Assembly (NCBI GenBank): GCA_030435675.1
Contig: CM059624.1
Span: 10,626,769-10,690,768, forward strand
Direction: 5' to 3'
Source: Steinernema hermaphroditum
Taxonomy: Eukaryota; Nematoda; Chromadorea; Rhabditida; Steinernematidae
DNA: 64,000 bases
Each line of letters begins with the position of its first letter. The stretch's first letter is position 1. The notes below the pieces were generated by a model that was given only the letters and a program-made list of their open reading frames with translations, was not told the origin of the DNA and ran no database searches. This document shows positions 38,301 to 51,087 of the stretch, piece after piece. The position numbers and the translations under genes are program-made.

Positions 38301-41300
38301 CTTGTTGGCAATCGGCGTTGTTTGTGTCGCGCGCACATGAATGTTTTTTGCACTGATTGGTCCAATTCTCCTCCACTGCATTCCAGCACGCGCGTAGTTC
38401 CGCCGACGACCCGAAATCGAGGCGATGACGAACCAAGGCGCCTCCAGACGCCCGGCCAGCTGCCGTAGCGGTGCCCTCTTCGTCGACTATGCGATGAGGC
38501 AACACATATTGCCCTCTCAGGGGGCGATACCCTCGTCTTATTGCTTCCTGTCTTCCAGCCGGCGACGCAAAGTGCAACAAATGTTGAAGGACCATTTGCT
38601 GTCGCGCACCCTTGTGCGACCGGAGGGCGCCGCCGTCGTTTTTCTTTCTGTCTTCTTTATGTCGCGCTTTTCTTTTTTCGAAAATGTCCTTTGGCGCGAC
38701 ACTGCGCGCGAAATGGTGAGAACCGGTAGGCAGACGACTGAGGGCACGGCGGCGATGCAGGAAGAAGCGGCGATGGTCCTTTGGGGCGCCGCCTGGAGGC
38801 CGCTTTGGCGCCTTTTACAGCTTTGCACTCCTCTTGCTCCTATTTTGGGACGTAAAACATGTCTACCGGCTGGGAACACAGATGTCCGCCAAGTGCGATG
38901 ATCGCAACCACAAGACGGCCATAAAGCGAGCGCCAAAAACTATTCGGAGTTTGGCGTACAGTACGCCTCCGCCCCGGAGCACTCCTGACTCAGAAGCCAA
39001 ATTTCATTCTTTGCGCATGAGTCACCGGGAGGGTCCCTCAATCATCAGAGGCACCCCTAAACACCGGGGCTGGGTGCACAGTAGCTCGTCGGAATTGCCG
39101 GGTAACCCGATACAATCCGCGGCTAATTTGCCGAAGTGATTCATTGCGGCGATGACGAGTAATCCCCTGCCGGAGATCCCGACACGTCCGGTCGAAGGTC
39201 AGCGTCGCTTTGATCTCCACTGTTTGCTGATCCGCACGCCTAAACGGTTAGCCCTGTCCCGGACCGTATTTGGTCTCCATCGCCGTTTTTCGCTCGGCGG
39301 CGCCCGAAGGGACCAATTACAGAACATTTATCGTCCCGTCGGTAATCCCTCCGTTTTCGCGCTATTCTGGATCGTAGCCCGCCGCGGTCGTCGTCGTTTG
39401 CCGCCCATTCATCCAAAATGTATTGTCTGATGGGGCAGGACACGTCTTCCCTCACATCTTCGTGTGTGTCCCGCTTTACGACCACCCATCATGGCTTTGT
39501 TCACGGTGCTTAATGGGTGGTCGCGCTCGGCGTCGTTGTCGTCACCTTTTAAGTGCGATAAAGAGGGGGCAAAAAGACGACGACGGCGACGAGTGCAGCC
39601 CTAAACGGTAGACGACTTGATGGGTCGCCCGAGGGAGTCACGTGGCGGCGGCGAAGGATAATTGCTTTGACGATGCGGGTGGCCCGCCTTACTTAATAAT
39701 TAATAATTTCCGAATGGCGAACGCGAGACCGCAGCTGCATAATTTATTTCGACAAACTGGCAATTATGTGTTTAGGCACAATGAGGAGAGGCGATTACTG
39801 TAGGGGAAGAGGGTCACCTGACTGCCTAAGACATCTGCAAAGACAGGAAGTCAATTGAGCGAGGAGGACGTGGCCCTAATGATGTAATCTCCTCAGCCAG
39901 CTGCAACCACTTACCTGTAAGCTCACTGTCACCCACTTGGCCTCTTTTCAGCCCTTTCACTTTCATCATAAGATCTGACGGTTGTTTTCAGCAGTCACAG
40001 ATTGCCCCACCCCTTTACAGTACCTTTCCAATGGTACATTTCACAGACGTCGGTCATGAGACGCACCCTTCTAAAAATGGAAACATAGCCGGTCTTACTA
40101 TAATTGGATTACAGATTTTTTGCTCTTCCGAACCGTACCCTCCTCTCCGAAACCGGAATCCCCTTGATCATTTGATCGCATCGCCGTTTTCGTGCAAAAG
40201 CTCAACGGTCTTAAACCTAATCCTCGTGGAAGTCTATTTGCATAATCAATTTGCAGGCCCTCGACGAGTTTATAGACTGGGGAATTCCCTCATCCACTGC
40301 GTGCGGGTCCTTGACACTTTAGGCTCTTGATTTAATCAGCAGCTCGTCCTTTCTCACTCTCCGCCACTTGTCTCTTCGCCGCGCCCGTTGTCGCCGCTGC
40401 TTATTCATCCCATCAGTCATCATCACCGACGGCCTTAATCCGCGCAGTGCCGCCGCGCACATACCGGCGCTGCACAGTCCTTTGCGGTAGCTCGGTGCTT
40501 GCTGGTACAGGCCGCAGTGCATAGGTAAACGGCGACGAGGCGCCGCCCTCGTCTCGGCGACTGCCGGCAGCGAGGGGTTGTGGCGGGATGTTGGCGCGTT
40601 GCCAGTCCAGATGACGATCACGTGGACGGCGGGAGGCCGAGTGCGTCGTCGTCGTCGTCGTAGTGGAGTCGAACGCCCCGTAGGCGCCGCCCCCATTTCG
40701 TCTCGTAGCCAGCGCTGTGCGCCGTCGTACTTCCTCAACTACTCTTGGCGGGCGGCTGTGCTCGCGCGCGAGAGATGATTTGATAGAAATCGGCCGCGAC
40801 GACGACGACTTCGCCCGAACCGACGTGACGTGAATCGCGCGTCTGGACTGTCTTCTGCGCCCCCGCTTCCCCGAGGGTCTTTTTCCACTCGCCAACGGTT
40901 GGTTTTTATCGTCTTCTTCTGCCTTCTAGGTTTTGCTTGAGGGCTTTTATCATTTCTTTTCGTGTTCAACCTTCTTTCCATTTCGTTATCTTCTCAGACT
41001 TTCCCCCATTCCCCCTCCCTTTGCACCGTTACATGGAAACAGTCGAGCGTTCGAAACGCTCTTTATGATCTTTTGAGCGCACTCAAAGTATAAACACGGA
41101 AAAAGGCGATCTCTGACCCTTCTGGCACCACCTTCCAAAAGCAAAGATCGAGAAGACGGATATCCCCGTAAAGGTGTTGACGAGTGGCCTCGTTTTTTTG
41201 GAGCGCATTCCTCTTGAGCGCGATCATATGATTCAGCTGTGGAAGTAGTTGCGCCGCGGGGGAGTCCGAGTGTTTAGTGAATCACACACGTCATGTGGTC

Positions 41301-43119
41301 GCCGTTCGCGGTATTTCGAAAATCTGACGTCACCCGGGCGCCATTCCAGAGCTCAGAGGCCTGGTGAGGTCCGCGCGACCGACCACCACAACGTCACTAT
41401 CCACGAAGTCCTTTTTGTGTTGCGCGAAAACACTCCGACTCACACGTCATCACGTGATCGCGGCGATTTCGACGAAAACTTTTGCGTCGCCAAATAATCT
41501 CCTCTGATTGCGCACGAAACGCCTTTGTGCGCCGCTTCTGTGCTAATACACATAGCCTTCTCGTCCCCTGAGGAGTGCTGTAGTCCCCCGGGGATCTGTG
41601 GTCCGGTCCAAAAGCTGGAAAGTGCGGTGTTAATAAGCGGTTTGGGATGGGTTGGCCCGAGGCAGAGCTTCTCGAATGACGACGTGCAGCCGTGCAACAC
41701 TTGCTCCTGCGGCACATTACAGCATCGCCGCTTTTTCCGAGAAAACTTTCTAATGCAGGGGTCTTCGCAGGGGCGACCGGAAGCGGGTAGTAAGCCCGGC
41801 GGCAGCCAGGCGTCCTCCGCTTTGTTTTTGTTTTGTTTTCGGCGGCGCCGGGTGCCCGGGGGCATCGTCCTAGTAAATAGAACTCCGTCGTCTACTTTCA
41901 CTGGTCGCGCCAAATCGCGCGGAAGCTGTCCGGGTTAAGCAAGGACTGTCCGCTCCTTAAGCTGTTCGGCGGGTGGAGGGCGCATCCATTTAGTGGCCCT
42001 TGCTTAATTCTACAATCGATGGCGAGTGCGCGGGAAAAGCGCGTCCCGAATGCATTGGCGCGCGGCCAAACGGCCACTGAGCGACGAAAATACCCGCGAA
42101 AACGGTGACCTCAGCCGATGGCGAACCTAATTGCGGCTATTGTGCCGCCGCGAACACGATCCGAAGCGCGGTAAAGTGACGACGGTCTCCCCCTATACGT
42201 TCTTTGGTCCTCTTCGGGCCTCCGCCTGTTCACGTGCCCCCGAATTCGTGGCGATCGGCCGATCTTCTATGGATACGTGAATCGGCGACCGGGCTAAGCC
42301 GATTTTCGACGACCTTTAATCCAATATCAACACCGTGCCAACACCATCAAAATATGTTTTTGGGGCTTTTTTGAGCCACCTCATTAGCATCCGTCTCCCC
42401 GGTCCTTACTAAAGAGTCCTGTCGGCGTCCATTTTCGGCGTTCGCACAGTCCGACAAGTCCGACCTTGTTTTACGGCGGGCCCTATCGATGATCTATCGA
42501 TGGCCGGGTCACCCTGGGAACGCCTGTCTGCCCCTCGTCTGTTATCATGTTTGGGAGGCGCCTGAACCACGCGTTGTCTGCGCGATAAGAAAGAGCGAAG
42601 GTGACGCCGGAAGAGTAGGAACGCCTTCTCGCAGTATTGTAGTCTTCGCGCGGCTGGTTCCTTCCCCGACCGTCTTCCTAACCTTCGCGTCACGTGCACC
42701 TGAAGCTGTCAGGTGACGATGGCGTTCTTTAACTCTCGTTTTTTTATAGTTTCGCTCCTTAACCTCGCTTTGTCCTTGCGAAGTGTCCCCGTGATCGTAC
42801 TATATGTGCTCTTTCTGTGTTGTCCGTCTGATAGGGCTTCCCTTCCCGCTTCGACGCTCCTCCCCCGTCTTCGGCGCCCCTCCTAATCTGCGTGTTGTGT
42901 GCGTTTGGGCTTACATGAGAGCGAAAGCCGCACTCATGTGATACAGTCGGATACAGGCTCGTCTTGTGCCTCGATATTTGCATATTTGTGGATTACGGTT
43001 GTTTTCGTTCGCGGCGAGCACCGAGCATCGCTCTAGAAAAATATTTTTACGTGGCATCGCGTCGAGGCGTCGCTCTGCTGTAATGTTGGCACTGTTTCTG
43101 AATCGTTTCGTCCTTGCAG
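23393..43119. other. About 20-kb gene-poor region, GC-rich islands
   Basis: No frame here combines length, codon preference and in-phase splice sites. The longest frames, 32213-32830 (plus) and 37112-37588 and 40413-40895 (minus), are arginine- and serine-rich translations of GC-rich DNA and overlap open frames on the other strand. Trinucleotide GTC/GAC runs occur at about 32485-32512 and 40645-40664. Homeodomain-type TAATTA/CTAATTAG motifs recur (for example near 29171, 31276, 32796 and 39694). One minus-strand exon-like piece ends near 25865 (acceptor gttttttgcag, then PEYLEKGTKEKYDLARDEL-stop) but has no clear partner. This may be regulatory or intronic DNA of the downstream gene. Confidence 0.45.
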
Positions 43120-43218
43120 ATTCAAGCATTGTTTGTTCCAACGCAAACAGTCAGCTCGTTCGTCACCGACGACCAAGTCGGATATTGTGTGAACCCACCA
43201 GTCTCTGAACCGACAGAA

Positions 43219-45300
43219 ATGTCCCAAACCCTCAGAAGAAGGCGTGCTTCTGAGCTCGTCAATCAGCCAGACGTCCTTCTGCTGGTCCTCGCCAGGTAGA
43301 ATGGCTGAGAAAGTAACCCGTTTACCGGAGCCCTCCCTTTAGATGTGACCCGGTGACGGTGTCCAGATGCCGCAACGTGTGCCGGAGGTGGCGCGAGACC
43401 ATCGACGGCGCCCTCGCCTCGAGGTACGTCGATGAGTTGAACCCGCAAGGAGTGCCTCTGCTCCGCGCCTCCGAGGGCCACGGGCGCATCATCATCTGCG
43501 ACAGGCGCCGCGCCATCCTGGAACGCATCAACGAGGACCAGGACGCGGAGACCTCACAGGCCGGCTCGCTCCAGGGGGCCGGACGCGTTCAGTCCTCGCC
43601 TGAACTCTGCATGCCCCTGGAGACAACCCTCGCCTGCGTCAAGATGAGCGCCCTCCGCAAGGCCGAGGAGCAGCGAGCCCGTCGCGGGTGGACCGTGAAG
43701 AAGGCGACCTTCTGGAAGGACCAGTACGCGCACCAGGGCATCGCCGGCTGGTCGTTCAAGTTCGACCTGAGCAACTGGATCAGCTGCTTCGAGGTTGACG
43801 AGGTGTGGCTCGAGAACTTCGGCTCCTTCCTGGAACGCAGCACCGCCTGCCACTCCGACCAGGGCTCCATGTACCCGCTCTACGATAGCGAACAGAAACA
43901 GGGAAACGCGAGGAATCCATTTGTAAGTTGTTTACATTCCTCTTCCCTTCTCTTACAAAACAAGAACCACAACTAACTTCTAGTTTCGCTGTTTATCTTC
44001 CCACTCACGTGCCTTCATTGTTTTAGCCGACTCCGCCACACAGCCAGGAAGCACTAAAAGGGTCGCCTCGGGGGAATGCCGTCGCCGCTGGGGCCCACAG
44101 ACCGGTTTCGCCGCCGACGCCCATTGTGCCTGCCGTCCAGAATCCGCTCGTCGTCCCTTCGGCGATCCCCACCCTCCACGGTCCCGCCAACGTCCCCTAC
44201 AACATGTTGCCCTCGACACAGGTGGCCAGAAGCCTCGACGCCGAGGACTCACGGCAGCTCATCCTCGACGACCAGGCCTGCGCCGACATGGCCCGCATCT
44301 CCGGAGGCCGCTTTGAACGCCTCGTGCAGCAGCTCAGCGACGTGTCGCCTCTCCACATCGTCTTCAAGGACCACTCCCTGTACCCCCGTCGGCCGACGAT
44401 GCTCCTCTTCTGGTTCCTTAGACAGTAAGTCGCCTCTCCGCCGGAGAACCAGTCTAATTGGCGCTTTTTTAGGCTGAAAGCCAATTTGCGGAAAGTAACT
44501 TTCGACAGCGTGCAGGGAGAGCAACGCGTCAAACTCGAAAACGTCCTCGACCTCACCGCCATCGAGGAGCTGAACATCGTGCAGCCCCCCAAGAAACCGG
44601 CCATCGAGATCGACGCCGACACCCTCACAGCCTTCGCCGACAGTCGCCAACACATTCCCAACCCCCGACCCTTCCGCCTCAGAATATGCGGCAAGACGGG
44701 ACTCACCGCCGAAGGCCTTCTCAACTTCATTAAGGTACGGTCGCACCCCGTTCAAAAACAAAGCTGACTGTTTCTCTTCAGAAATGGCAGAACCAGCCCC
44801 AACTGGTGAGGTTCGACTTCATCCAGGTGGACACGGAGAGCGTCTCCCTGAACGACTGGATCCAGGAGGTGTCGAAGAACGCGAAGCTCAACCAGCCCTG
44901 CGAGAGCGATCTTGACAAGATCAACAAGACCTTCTGCTTCCGGCACTTGAAGACGCACTGCCGTATCCGTTATCGCTACGAGAACGGTTACCTCTTCCTC
45001 TCGTTCGTCGACCCCACCGAGGAGGTCCGCCACCGCACGATCTCCTCCTCGTCCACCTCCTCCACCAACGAGGCCCAGCTGCCCTCGCTCTACTCGAGCG
45101 GCTACTTCTCTAGCCATGGCGCTCATCGCCAGAACTCCTCCTCGTCCTCGTTCTACTCGTCTTCCTCCTCGCGCAAAAACTCGCACGACCGAAGATACAT
45201 GCAGAACGAGTACGAGATCCCCGGTGCGGCCGAACTTCCGGCCAGTGAACCCTCGATGATCCACAGATTCTTCAACTATATACTCCGCTCAAACGCCTAA
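43219..45300 (+). CDS. F-box protein, 5 exons, 611 aa
   Basis: Exons 43219-43295, 43343-43922, 44027-44424, 44473-44734 and 44782-45300 join in phase; introns are 47, 104, 48 and 47 bp with canonical ends. The N-terminal F-box spans about residues 13-49: QPDVLLLVLARCDP, then RCRNVCRRWRETIDG, with the usual hydrophobic core, Cys and Trp. F-box proteins recruit substrates to SCF ubiquitin ligases through Skp1. The rest (about 60-525) has hydrophobic, leucine-rich stretches resembling the F-box-associated C-terminal regions common in nematodes (RKVTFDSVQGEQR; RFDFIQVDTESVS), but the domain family is not certain. The last 80 residues are Ser-rich and disordered, ending FFNYILRSNA. Codons are almost all G/C-ending. 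The first exon stays open upstream to an acceptor at 43119 (ccttgcag), so extra N-terminal coding is possible. Confidence 0.85.
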
Positions 45301-46124
45301 ACCCTCCCGGTCACTCTATCTATATGTATAGAACTGTTGTGTCAAATCGCCTGTACATACTCTCCCTATCGTTTCTGAATTTTTGCTCCCAAATAATCTA
45401 TCGAAAACGGGTATCCGATTGATTGAAATGCTCTAAATTAAATTAGCTACTTTCTTTCCGCTTTTCTCTTTCGGTCACTTGCACTGTTACCCGGGCTTTA
45501 CTCTCGCCAACCCGATGAACGTCCCCTGGTTGTGTGGCTTTAAGCCCTCGGGCAACAACTCTCTCCTCCGATATGGTACAACAATCAATCAGTGCAACTG
45601 ATCTCCTCTATCGAAACTGCTTCCCCTGTACATAGCCTCCTCCTTCTTCCCTCCCTCCTTCCGCCCTATCCATCGACAACCACTATTTGCTCCAAACCAC
45701 GCTCCATACTCCAACCCGACGAAAATCTTTCCATCACCACAGTGTCTTTGCTTAATTTATTAATTATTTGTTTTCTTCTTTCCACCTGAGAAATGCTTCA
45801 ATAAGATATCTCTCTCTCTCCTTCCCATTATGTACATAGCACCTGTGCCCCCTAGACGTCAAAAGTATTGTTTCGAGTCCGAAGAGTTCTATCGACTGTT
45901 TCTGTACATACACCCTCGATGACCACTTTTGTTTCTTGTTTATCCGACAGCTTCAACCCAGATGAACCCATCCGTTCACGTCCAACTCTCGATATGGTAC
46001 ATTCTGACCCGACTGTCTTCCAAGTGTTGTCAACTCTCCTTTCCCCTACTGGTTTGTACATACTTTTCCTTTCCGCTATGTTGAAAAGAAATGAAAGATA
46101 ATATCCACAAAACACCTTAATAAA
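45301..46124 (+). promoter_or_regulatory. Long 3' UTR with five PUF sites and poly(A) signal
   Basis: Downstream of the F-box stop codon, TGTACATA occurs exactly five times on the sense strand: 45352-45359, 45627-45634, 45831-45838, 45903-45910 and 46055-46062. This matches the Pumilio/FBF recognition element UGUANAUA. The 12-mer CGATATGGTACA occurs twice (45569-45580 and 45990-46001), 58 and 65 bases before two of the PUF sites. A canonical AATAAA is at 46119-46124. No coding frame explains the region, which is C/T-rich. Confidence 0.75.
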
Positions 46125-49100
46125 GCGGTATTTCTTATGTTTGCTGTGTAAATCAAAGGGCGCCACATCGAAAGATAAAACTAAGGAAATGTCAACAAGG
46201 AACTTTAATGGGTACATAGGTGAGACACTTTAATGCGTTGCCGATACAGTACTTTGACCGATTCACAGGGGGGTATCCTTGGACGTACACGTAGGAATGC
46301 GGTGGCCGAAGTCCAAGCGTACAAACACAGAGATCGATGTTATTTCTATTCACAAACAAAACATATCTGCAAGCGATCCAACAACAAGAAGTGACTGATA
46401 CTGATAACATCGGGGAATATTCCAAACCGACGGAAGATACACATTCAGTTATTTATTTAGAGATGATCGTAGCCGACGGAGTTGTAATGTATTCGTTTTC
46501 GTCTTCCGGCTTAGTTCGCCTAGTTCCTTTTGCCACATCTTCTGCGGCTATTTTGTCGCGACTACCGTAATAAAACGTGACAAAAAGGGGTTCCGGACAT
46601 GCCTCACTTTTGTGGTGTGTTGTTCGTATTTGATGGTGAAATTTACGACTTATTGTTCACCTTTATGTGTTCCATCGAGGAACTTTTGTTCAAAGATCCC
46701 TTTATCAAATTAAATAAACCTTGACAAATTGATTCTCAACCTTCCTTTTCGAGCTGTATCTGTCTGTGCCAACTTTTTGCACCTTGGACCCGAGAGATAT
46801 TCATACCGAGTACATCGATCTTTCTCTGCCTCTACGTGGCAGGCATTCTGTGTCGGAGACGACAGTCAAGTGCACTTTCTTCTACCCAAAACGCAACACA
46901 GATCGTTTTTACTGTAACTTCCTTTCCCATCGATCCATCACCATCTTTTAACACTCCGGTACGGAAGGGGAATGCTGTGAAAAACAGAAGACATCAAAGG
47001 ACGTGCAGATTGTAAGGCCAAAAACGACCATTATCCGCTTCGGCTCTTATCAATCGAGGACCTCGTTTGCACCTTGCTCTCGACTCCGAAACAAAACAGA
47101 AATCATTCGATCGTGACTTCACGTGGCGCTCCGTTTTTCCGCTCAATTAGCCTTCTGACTGACGGCTGGGTCATGTGACCGGATCACAGCGTTTTTTTTC
47201 TGTATTCGACAATACAAAAGGCACAAAAGCGACGAATTCACTTGGATTACATTACGATCGTCGCCGTCCTATGCTGGCATCAAACACCATGGTAATTCGG
47301 CGTCCGACTCTTCCGATCGATTCACCACCATTCATCTGCAGCAACTCTCCACAGCAGCTCTTGTCACTTCGGATGAGAATCATGTCGCAAAAATCGGCAA
47401 AAATAACGCCAGAAAATAAGCGTTAGCGGGCTAATTTCGCTTCGTAATTGGTTCCGTTGACGTCAGCACCGTTCCACGAGTGTCCAGAACGTCGTCGTCG
47501 TCTCTTTGTCTCCAAACCCGATTCCTCGCGCACCGTCTTCGCGCGTCGCCTAAGGGAAGTGCAAAAGTTTTACTGTAACAAAGGCCCATTTTTTACCGAA
47601 ACGGCGCCACTCTACTTTACGACCGCTACAAAGGTCGAAGTAGAGAGGGCACAAGAATCTCAGAGTTGTTGATGGGAGCGAGGTGCATACTCCTAGCGTG
47701 CTGCCGACAGTCGGACGCCTCGAAGGTGATAAAACGGACGGAAACGCGTGGACATGCCAGTTGGCGAAACGGTAAAAATAAAAGGGAGAAGAGGCGCCCG
47801 ACAGGCGACAGGAAGAGTCATGTTGACTATCTGAGAAGCGGGGGTAAATAGGAAATAAGGAAGAAGAAAGGGACGAACTTATATGAAAAATGGATCAGCT
47901 CCGATTTTTAGAATTTCGATGGTGATTTTGAAATGACAAGGAATATCGAGGTAAATGCACAGTTGGAATTGGGGAGTTGAATCCCTGGCGATTTATTTTC
48001 GCTTAGTTAGTCGAGATCCACTTCTGGAACACTACCCAGAAATAAGGTGTCGAGCGCTTGGGTCATTCGCTCATTCCCTCAGAAAGGAGTTCATTGAGCC
48101 GCCATCGGAACCCGAAGCCTAGGTCCGCGCTGTCAGCAACCGAAGATGGCTCTGAGCTTCGTTCGCTGTCAGCCTCTTAGCCGTAATCAGCTCCTTTTCC
48201 TCCTCCATTTCCCGCAAAAATTGAAGGCATCCTCCGACTTTGATGGTGCCGCAACTATGATGTGATATACTCCTCTTCTCTATGCTTATAGGTCCTGAAC
48301 GGATGCCGTTGATTTCGAAAGATGACCCCACAAAGTGCTAATGCACAGGTACAAGAAAGAACCTTTCTTCAGATCTTTCAATGTAGTTTTGCTGTTTTTT
48401 TTGTTTGCAAAGTATAACGAATCCTGAATACGAAATCTCGATACAACAAAAGAACTTTGTACAGTTGTTTTCAACGGGATGTATAATCCGTTCACCTTTT
48501 GCGTCGAATCGGCGCCGATCGTCCTGAAAAACATCGCCAGAAACACAGAAGGGTCTTGTAGTACAAACAGGCATGTGACCGATACTCAAGTGCTTCTGAA
48601 TCTCTGTACAGACAAATAATATTCTACACACTTTCAGATTCCGATCACTGTTCGTTGAACAGTCCAGACGATCCACAGTGATCTACAGTACGTCGGCGAT
48701 TATAAGAACAACAGAAATATGTGCAAATACAGGGAGCGAGCGTATGGTTGTCCCCCGATTTCATTCACTTTTGGTGCTCCCCTTAATTTTCAGTTTTTTT
48801 TAAAGAAATCAAGGCCTTCCGATCTGTCCAGTCTCTGAGAGTTATGGGAAAGGTTACAGAAACAACCCGCATTCGATGATCAGTTGCTGTCACCGTAGTT
48901 TAAAGAAATCATCTTCAACAACTAATTTCACATTTAACAACTGACATCCATCTCAGTCCATTCATTAAGATTATTTTCAATTTTATCTATATTTTGGCAC
49001 CGTTCCAAAGTACGGTCTTTTAGGGCTGTCATCCAGTCGCTTGGCTCTCATGATAGTGTACACGAAAACATGTGCCCTGATAATGTTTCTGCAGTGTTTT

Positions 49101-50751
49101 CCGGATAGCTTGGCATGTTATTGAGACCATATACTGATCAGAAAATGGGTACGGTAATGATTCAGTTAGGGATATTCTGAGAGAGTTCGAAAGGTGAAAT
49201 TTTAAAATAGCTGCAGTAGATCGGCTTGGCAATAACTGTAGGCATTTATTTGTGTCGAGGATAGAGTCGTAAACTCGAGATTAATAGTTGAGTACCAGAC
49301 TGAATGTAAGAACTGATAGCAAACTGGCGTGGTTGTGGTGGTTCAAGGCAGGATTTTGTAACCGCTAATAATTTCCTTTCTTCAATTTTTTACTTTAATG
49401 GAGCTTTCTGGTCATCCAGAGGAACACCTCTCCACTTTCAGAACTGTTCTTTTGATGATCCAGCCTATGGTTCTTTTAGGCAATTGTGGAGTTTTCAAAG
49501 GACTCTGAGAGAAAACGCCCCAAGAAGAGAGGAACACATCATTCGCCTGCTTCGTCTTTTAAATTAGACAAAAACGAAGTGAACCTCTGATTACAGTCAC
49601 AATGGGTCGATTAGCTTTCGATCCAACTTTCGTTTGATAAACCTTAGTCATGCAGGACTTCGATAGGCGATCACTTATTTGTAATTCAACCCACGGTTTA
49701 TTTTCTAATTCACCGGAAACGTGTGGATTATCGTCACGTCATCAATGTTGTCACAGTACATTTTTTGAATTTCCGGCTACGGTATGTTTGCGTCATGCGT
49801 AGTAAATACATTCCTGTGGAGGCGCCACAAAGACAGCCAAGACAGCAAAGACAGCCAATTACGCAAATATTTGCTGATAAATTAGCGCTGATATGCAGAT
49901 TTGAATCTGTGTACAGAGAGATAAAACGATTACTCAATCATCTCCCGCAAATGACAAATTTTTCTGAAAATTCGGTGGTTACGGCGACTGACACTTGAGG
50001 CTTTTTTCTATCTTCTCAATAAGCAAACTGCACCAAATATCTCGTGGAATCCATGGATGACAGTGTCGAGTTTGCTGTTTGGTCGTATCTTTCAAATGCA
50101 GCGCTGCAAGACTTATCTTCAAACATCGACTCGTCGCCGTCAATATAAGTATTTCCGCTGTTTTTGTAAGCTACCGTGATCGGCTAAACTGTTTGCGATC
50201 AAACTATCAACGGCGGCGCGTGAAAAGTACGGACTTGCATACGTCAGCAGTCTATCCCGACTGCACTTCACTGGATCTCTTCGTTATGCACTTATAATCA
50301 CGAATTCAGCTCACGTCAAGGCAGCTTCAGCCATAGTCACCTGGTTTACTGTTCTTTAGTAACTTCTACGCATGTGCCAACATCTTGTGATCTCTTATCG
50401 CTCGACAGTACTCTTGTGGACAAATGGCTCCAACGTCACCACCTAATCGCTCCTTTTTCTTTGTTTTCAAGTACTTAACTCTATGCCTCCCAACCGTATC
50501 CACGTACAGCATTTTTCTTTTCCTCGACACGTCCGCAACGTCAACAGCTCTCCATCAAAACACAGGATTTGCATTCTTATCGGCGCCGCCACAAGGGCAA
50601 GCGTCCAAATGTCGCAAATCTTTTGAAAAACAGGAAATTTCCTGCTGATAAGGAAGGGAACTAAAAATTGGAAACAAAGGCGTGTTTCATTGACACGGGT
50701 ATTGTCACGTGGGAACGATCAGTTCGAATGATAGGTGCAGATGTAAACGAG
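46125..50751. other. Unresolved: scattered exon-like frames, no firm gene
   Basis: Plus strand: a 39-nt exon-like piece at about 47912-47950 (acceptor gatttttag, donor GAG/gtaaat; reads NFDGDFEMTRNIE) may splice to LVEIHFWNTTQK-stop near 48008. Minus strand: frames at 49029-49232 (LPYPFSDQYMVSITCQAIRK), 48338-48530 (after acceptor gatgtttttcag) and 48119-48290 (FLREMEEEKELITAKRLTAN, then stop) look like exons of one gene, but I could not join them in phase. Confidence 0.3.
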
Positions 50752-51087
50752 CTAGTCATTTTTCTTCGTCAAAAATATCCGACCTTTAAGAGTGTTGTAC
50801 GGGCACAGCCGTACGAATGCGGAACCGGGGGAGAAACGACGAGAGGGTTGTCCGACGAGACTCCGGTGACAATTCCTGTGCGTGGGACGCGGGGCACGAC
50901 TTAGGAAAAACACTTTATAACCGTCCACAAGGGAACGATACCCGGTTAATACAACAAGAACCACACACTGAACAACAAGCAATAACGAACATAGGAACGC
51001 CGTGCGGATGGCACTCGCTCGCACGGTCGGGCTACGGTACAGGGGCTTCGCGGTGGGAGTCCAGGGCATCTTCTCAACAAGAGTCAT
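50752..51087 (-). CDS. Candidate small membrane protein
   Basis: From ATG 51087 the minus strand is open for 111 codons. The first 29 residues have G/C-ending codons (MTLVEKMPWTPTAKPLYR), followed by one hydrophobic segment (about 31-50, AFLCSLLLVVQCVVLVVL) and a basic, Arg/Ser-rich C-terminus ending FLTKKND. A 42-bp stretch (50942-50901) has intron-like ends (gtatcg...cctaag) and is a multiple of three, so it may or may not be spliced. The family is not recognised. It could be the first exon of a longer multi-pass protein. Confidence 0.4.
   Translation of the reverse strand: MTLVEKMPWTPTAKPLYRSPTVRASAIRTAFLCSLLLVVQCVVLVVLTGYRSLVDGYKVFFLSRAPRPTHRNCHRSLVGQPSRRFSPGSAFVRLCPYNTLKGRIFLTKKND

Noticed and set aside
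40413..40895. 160-codon minus frame, Arg/Ser/Thr-rich
   Set aside because: Simple-sequence (trinucleotide) composition; no splice or domain evidence.
43554..45264. Several long minus-strand frames (99-177 codons)
   Set aside because: Antisense of the F-box gene; extreme third-position G/C keeps the complement open.
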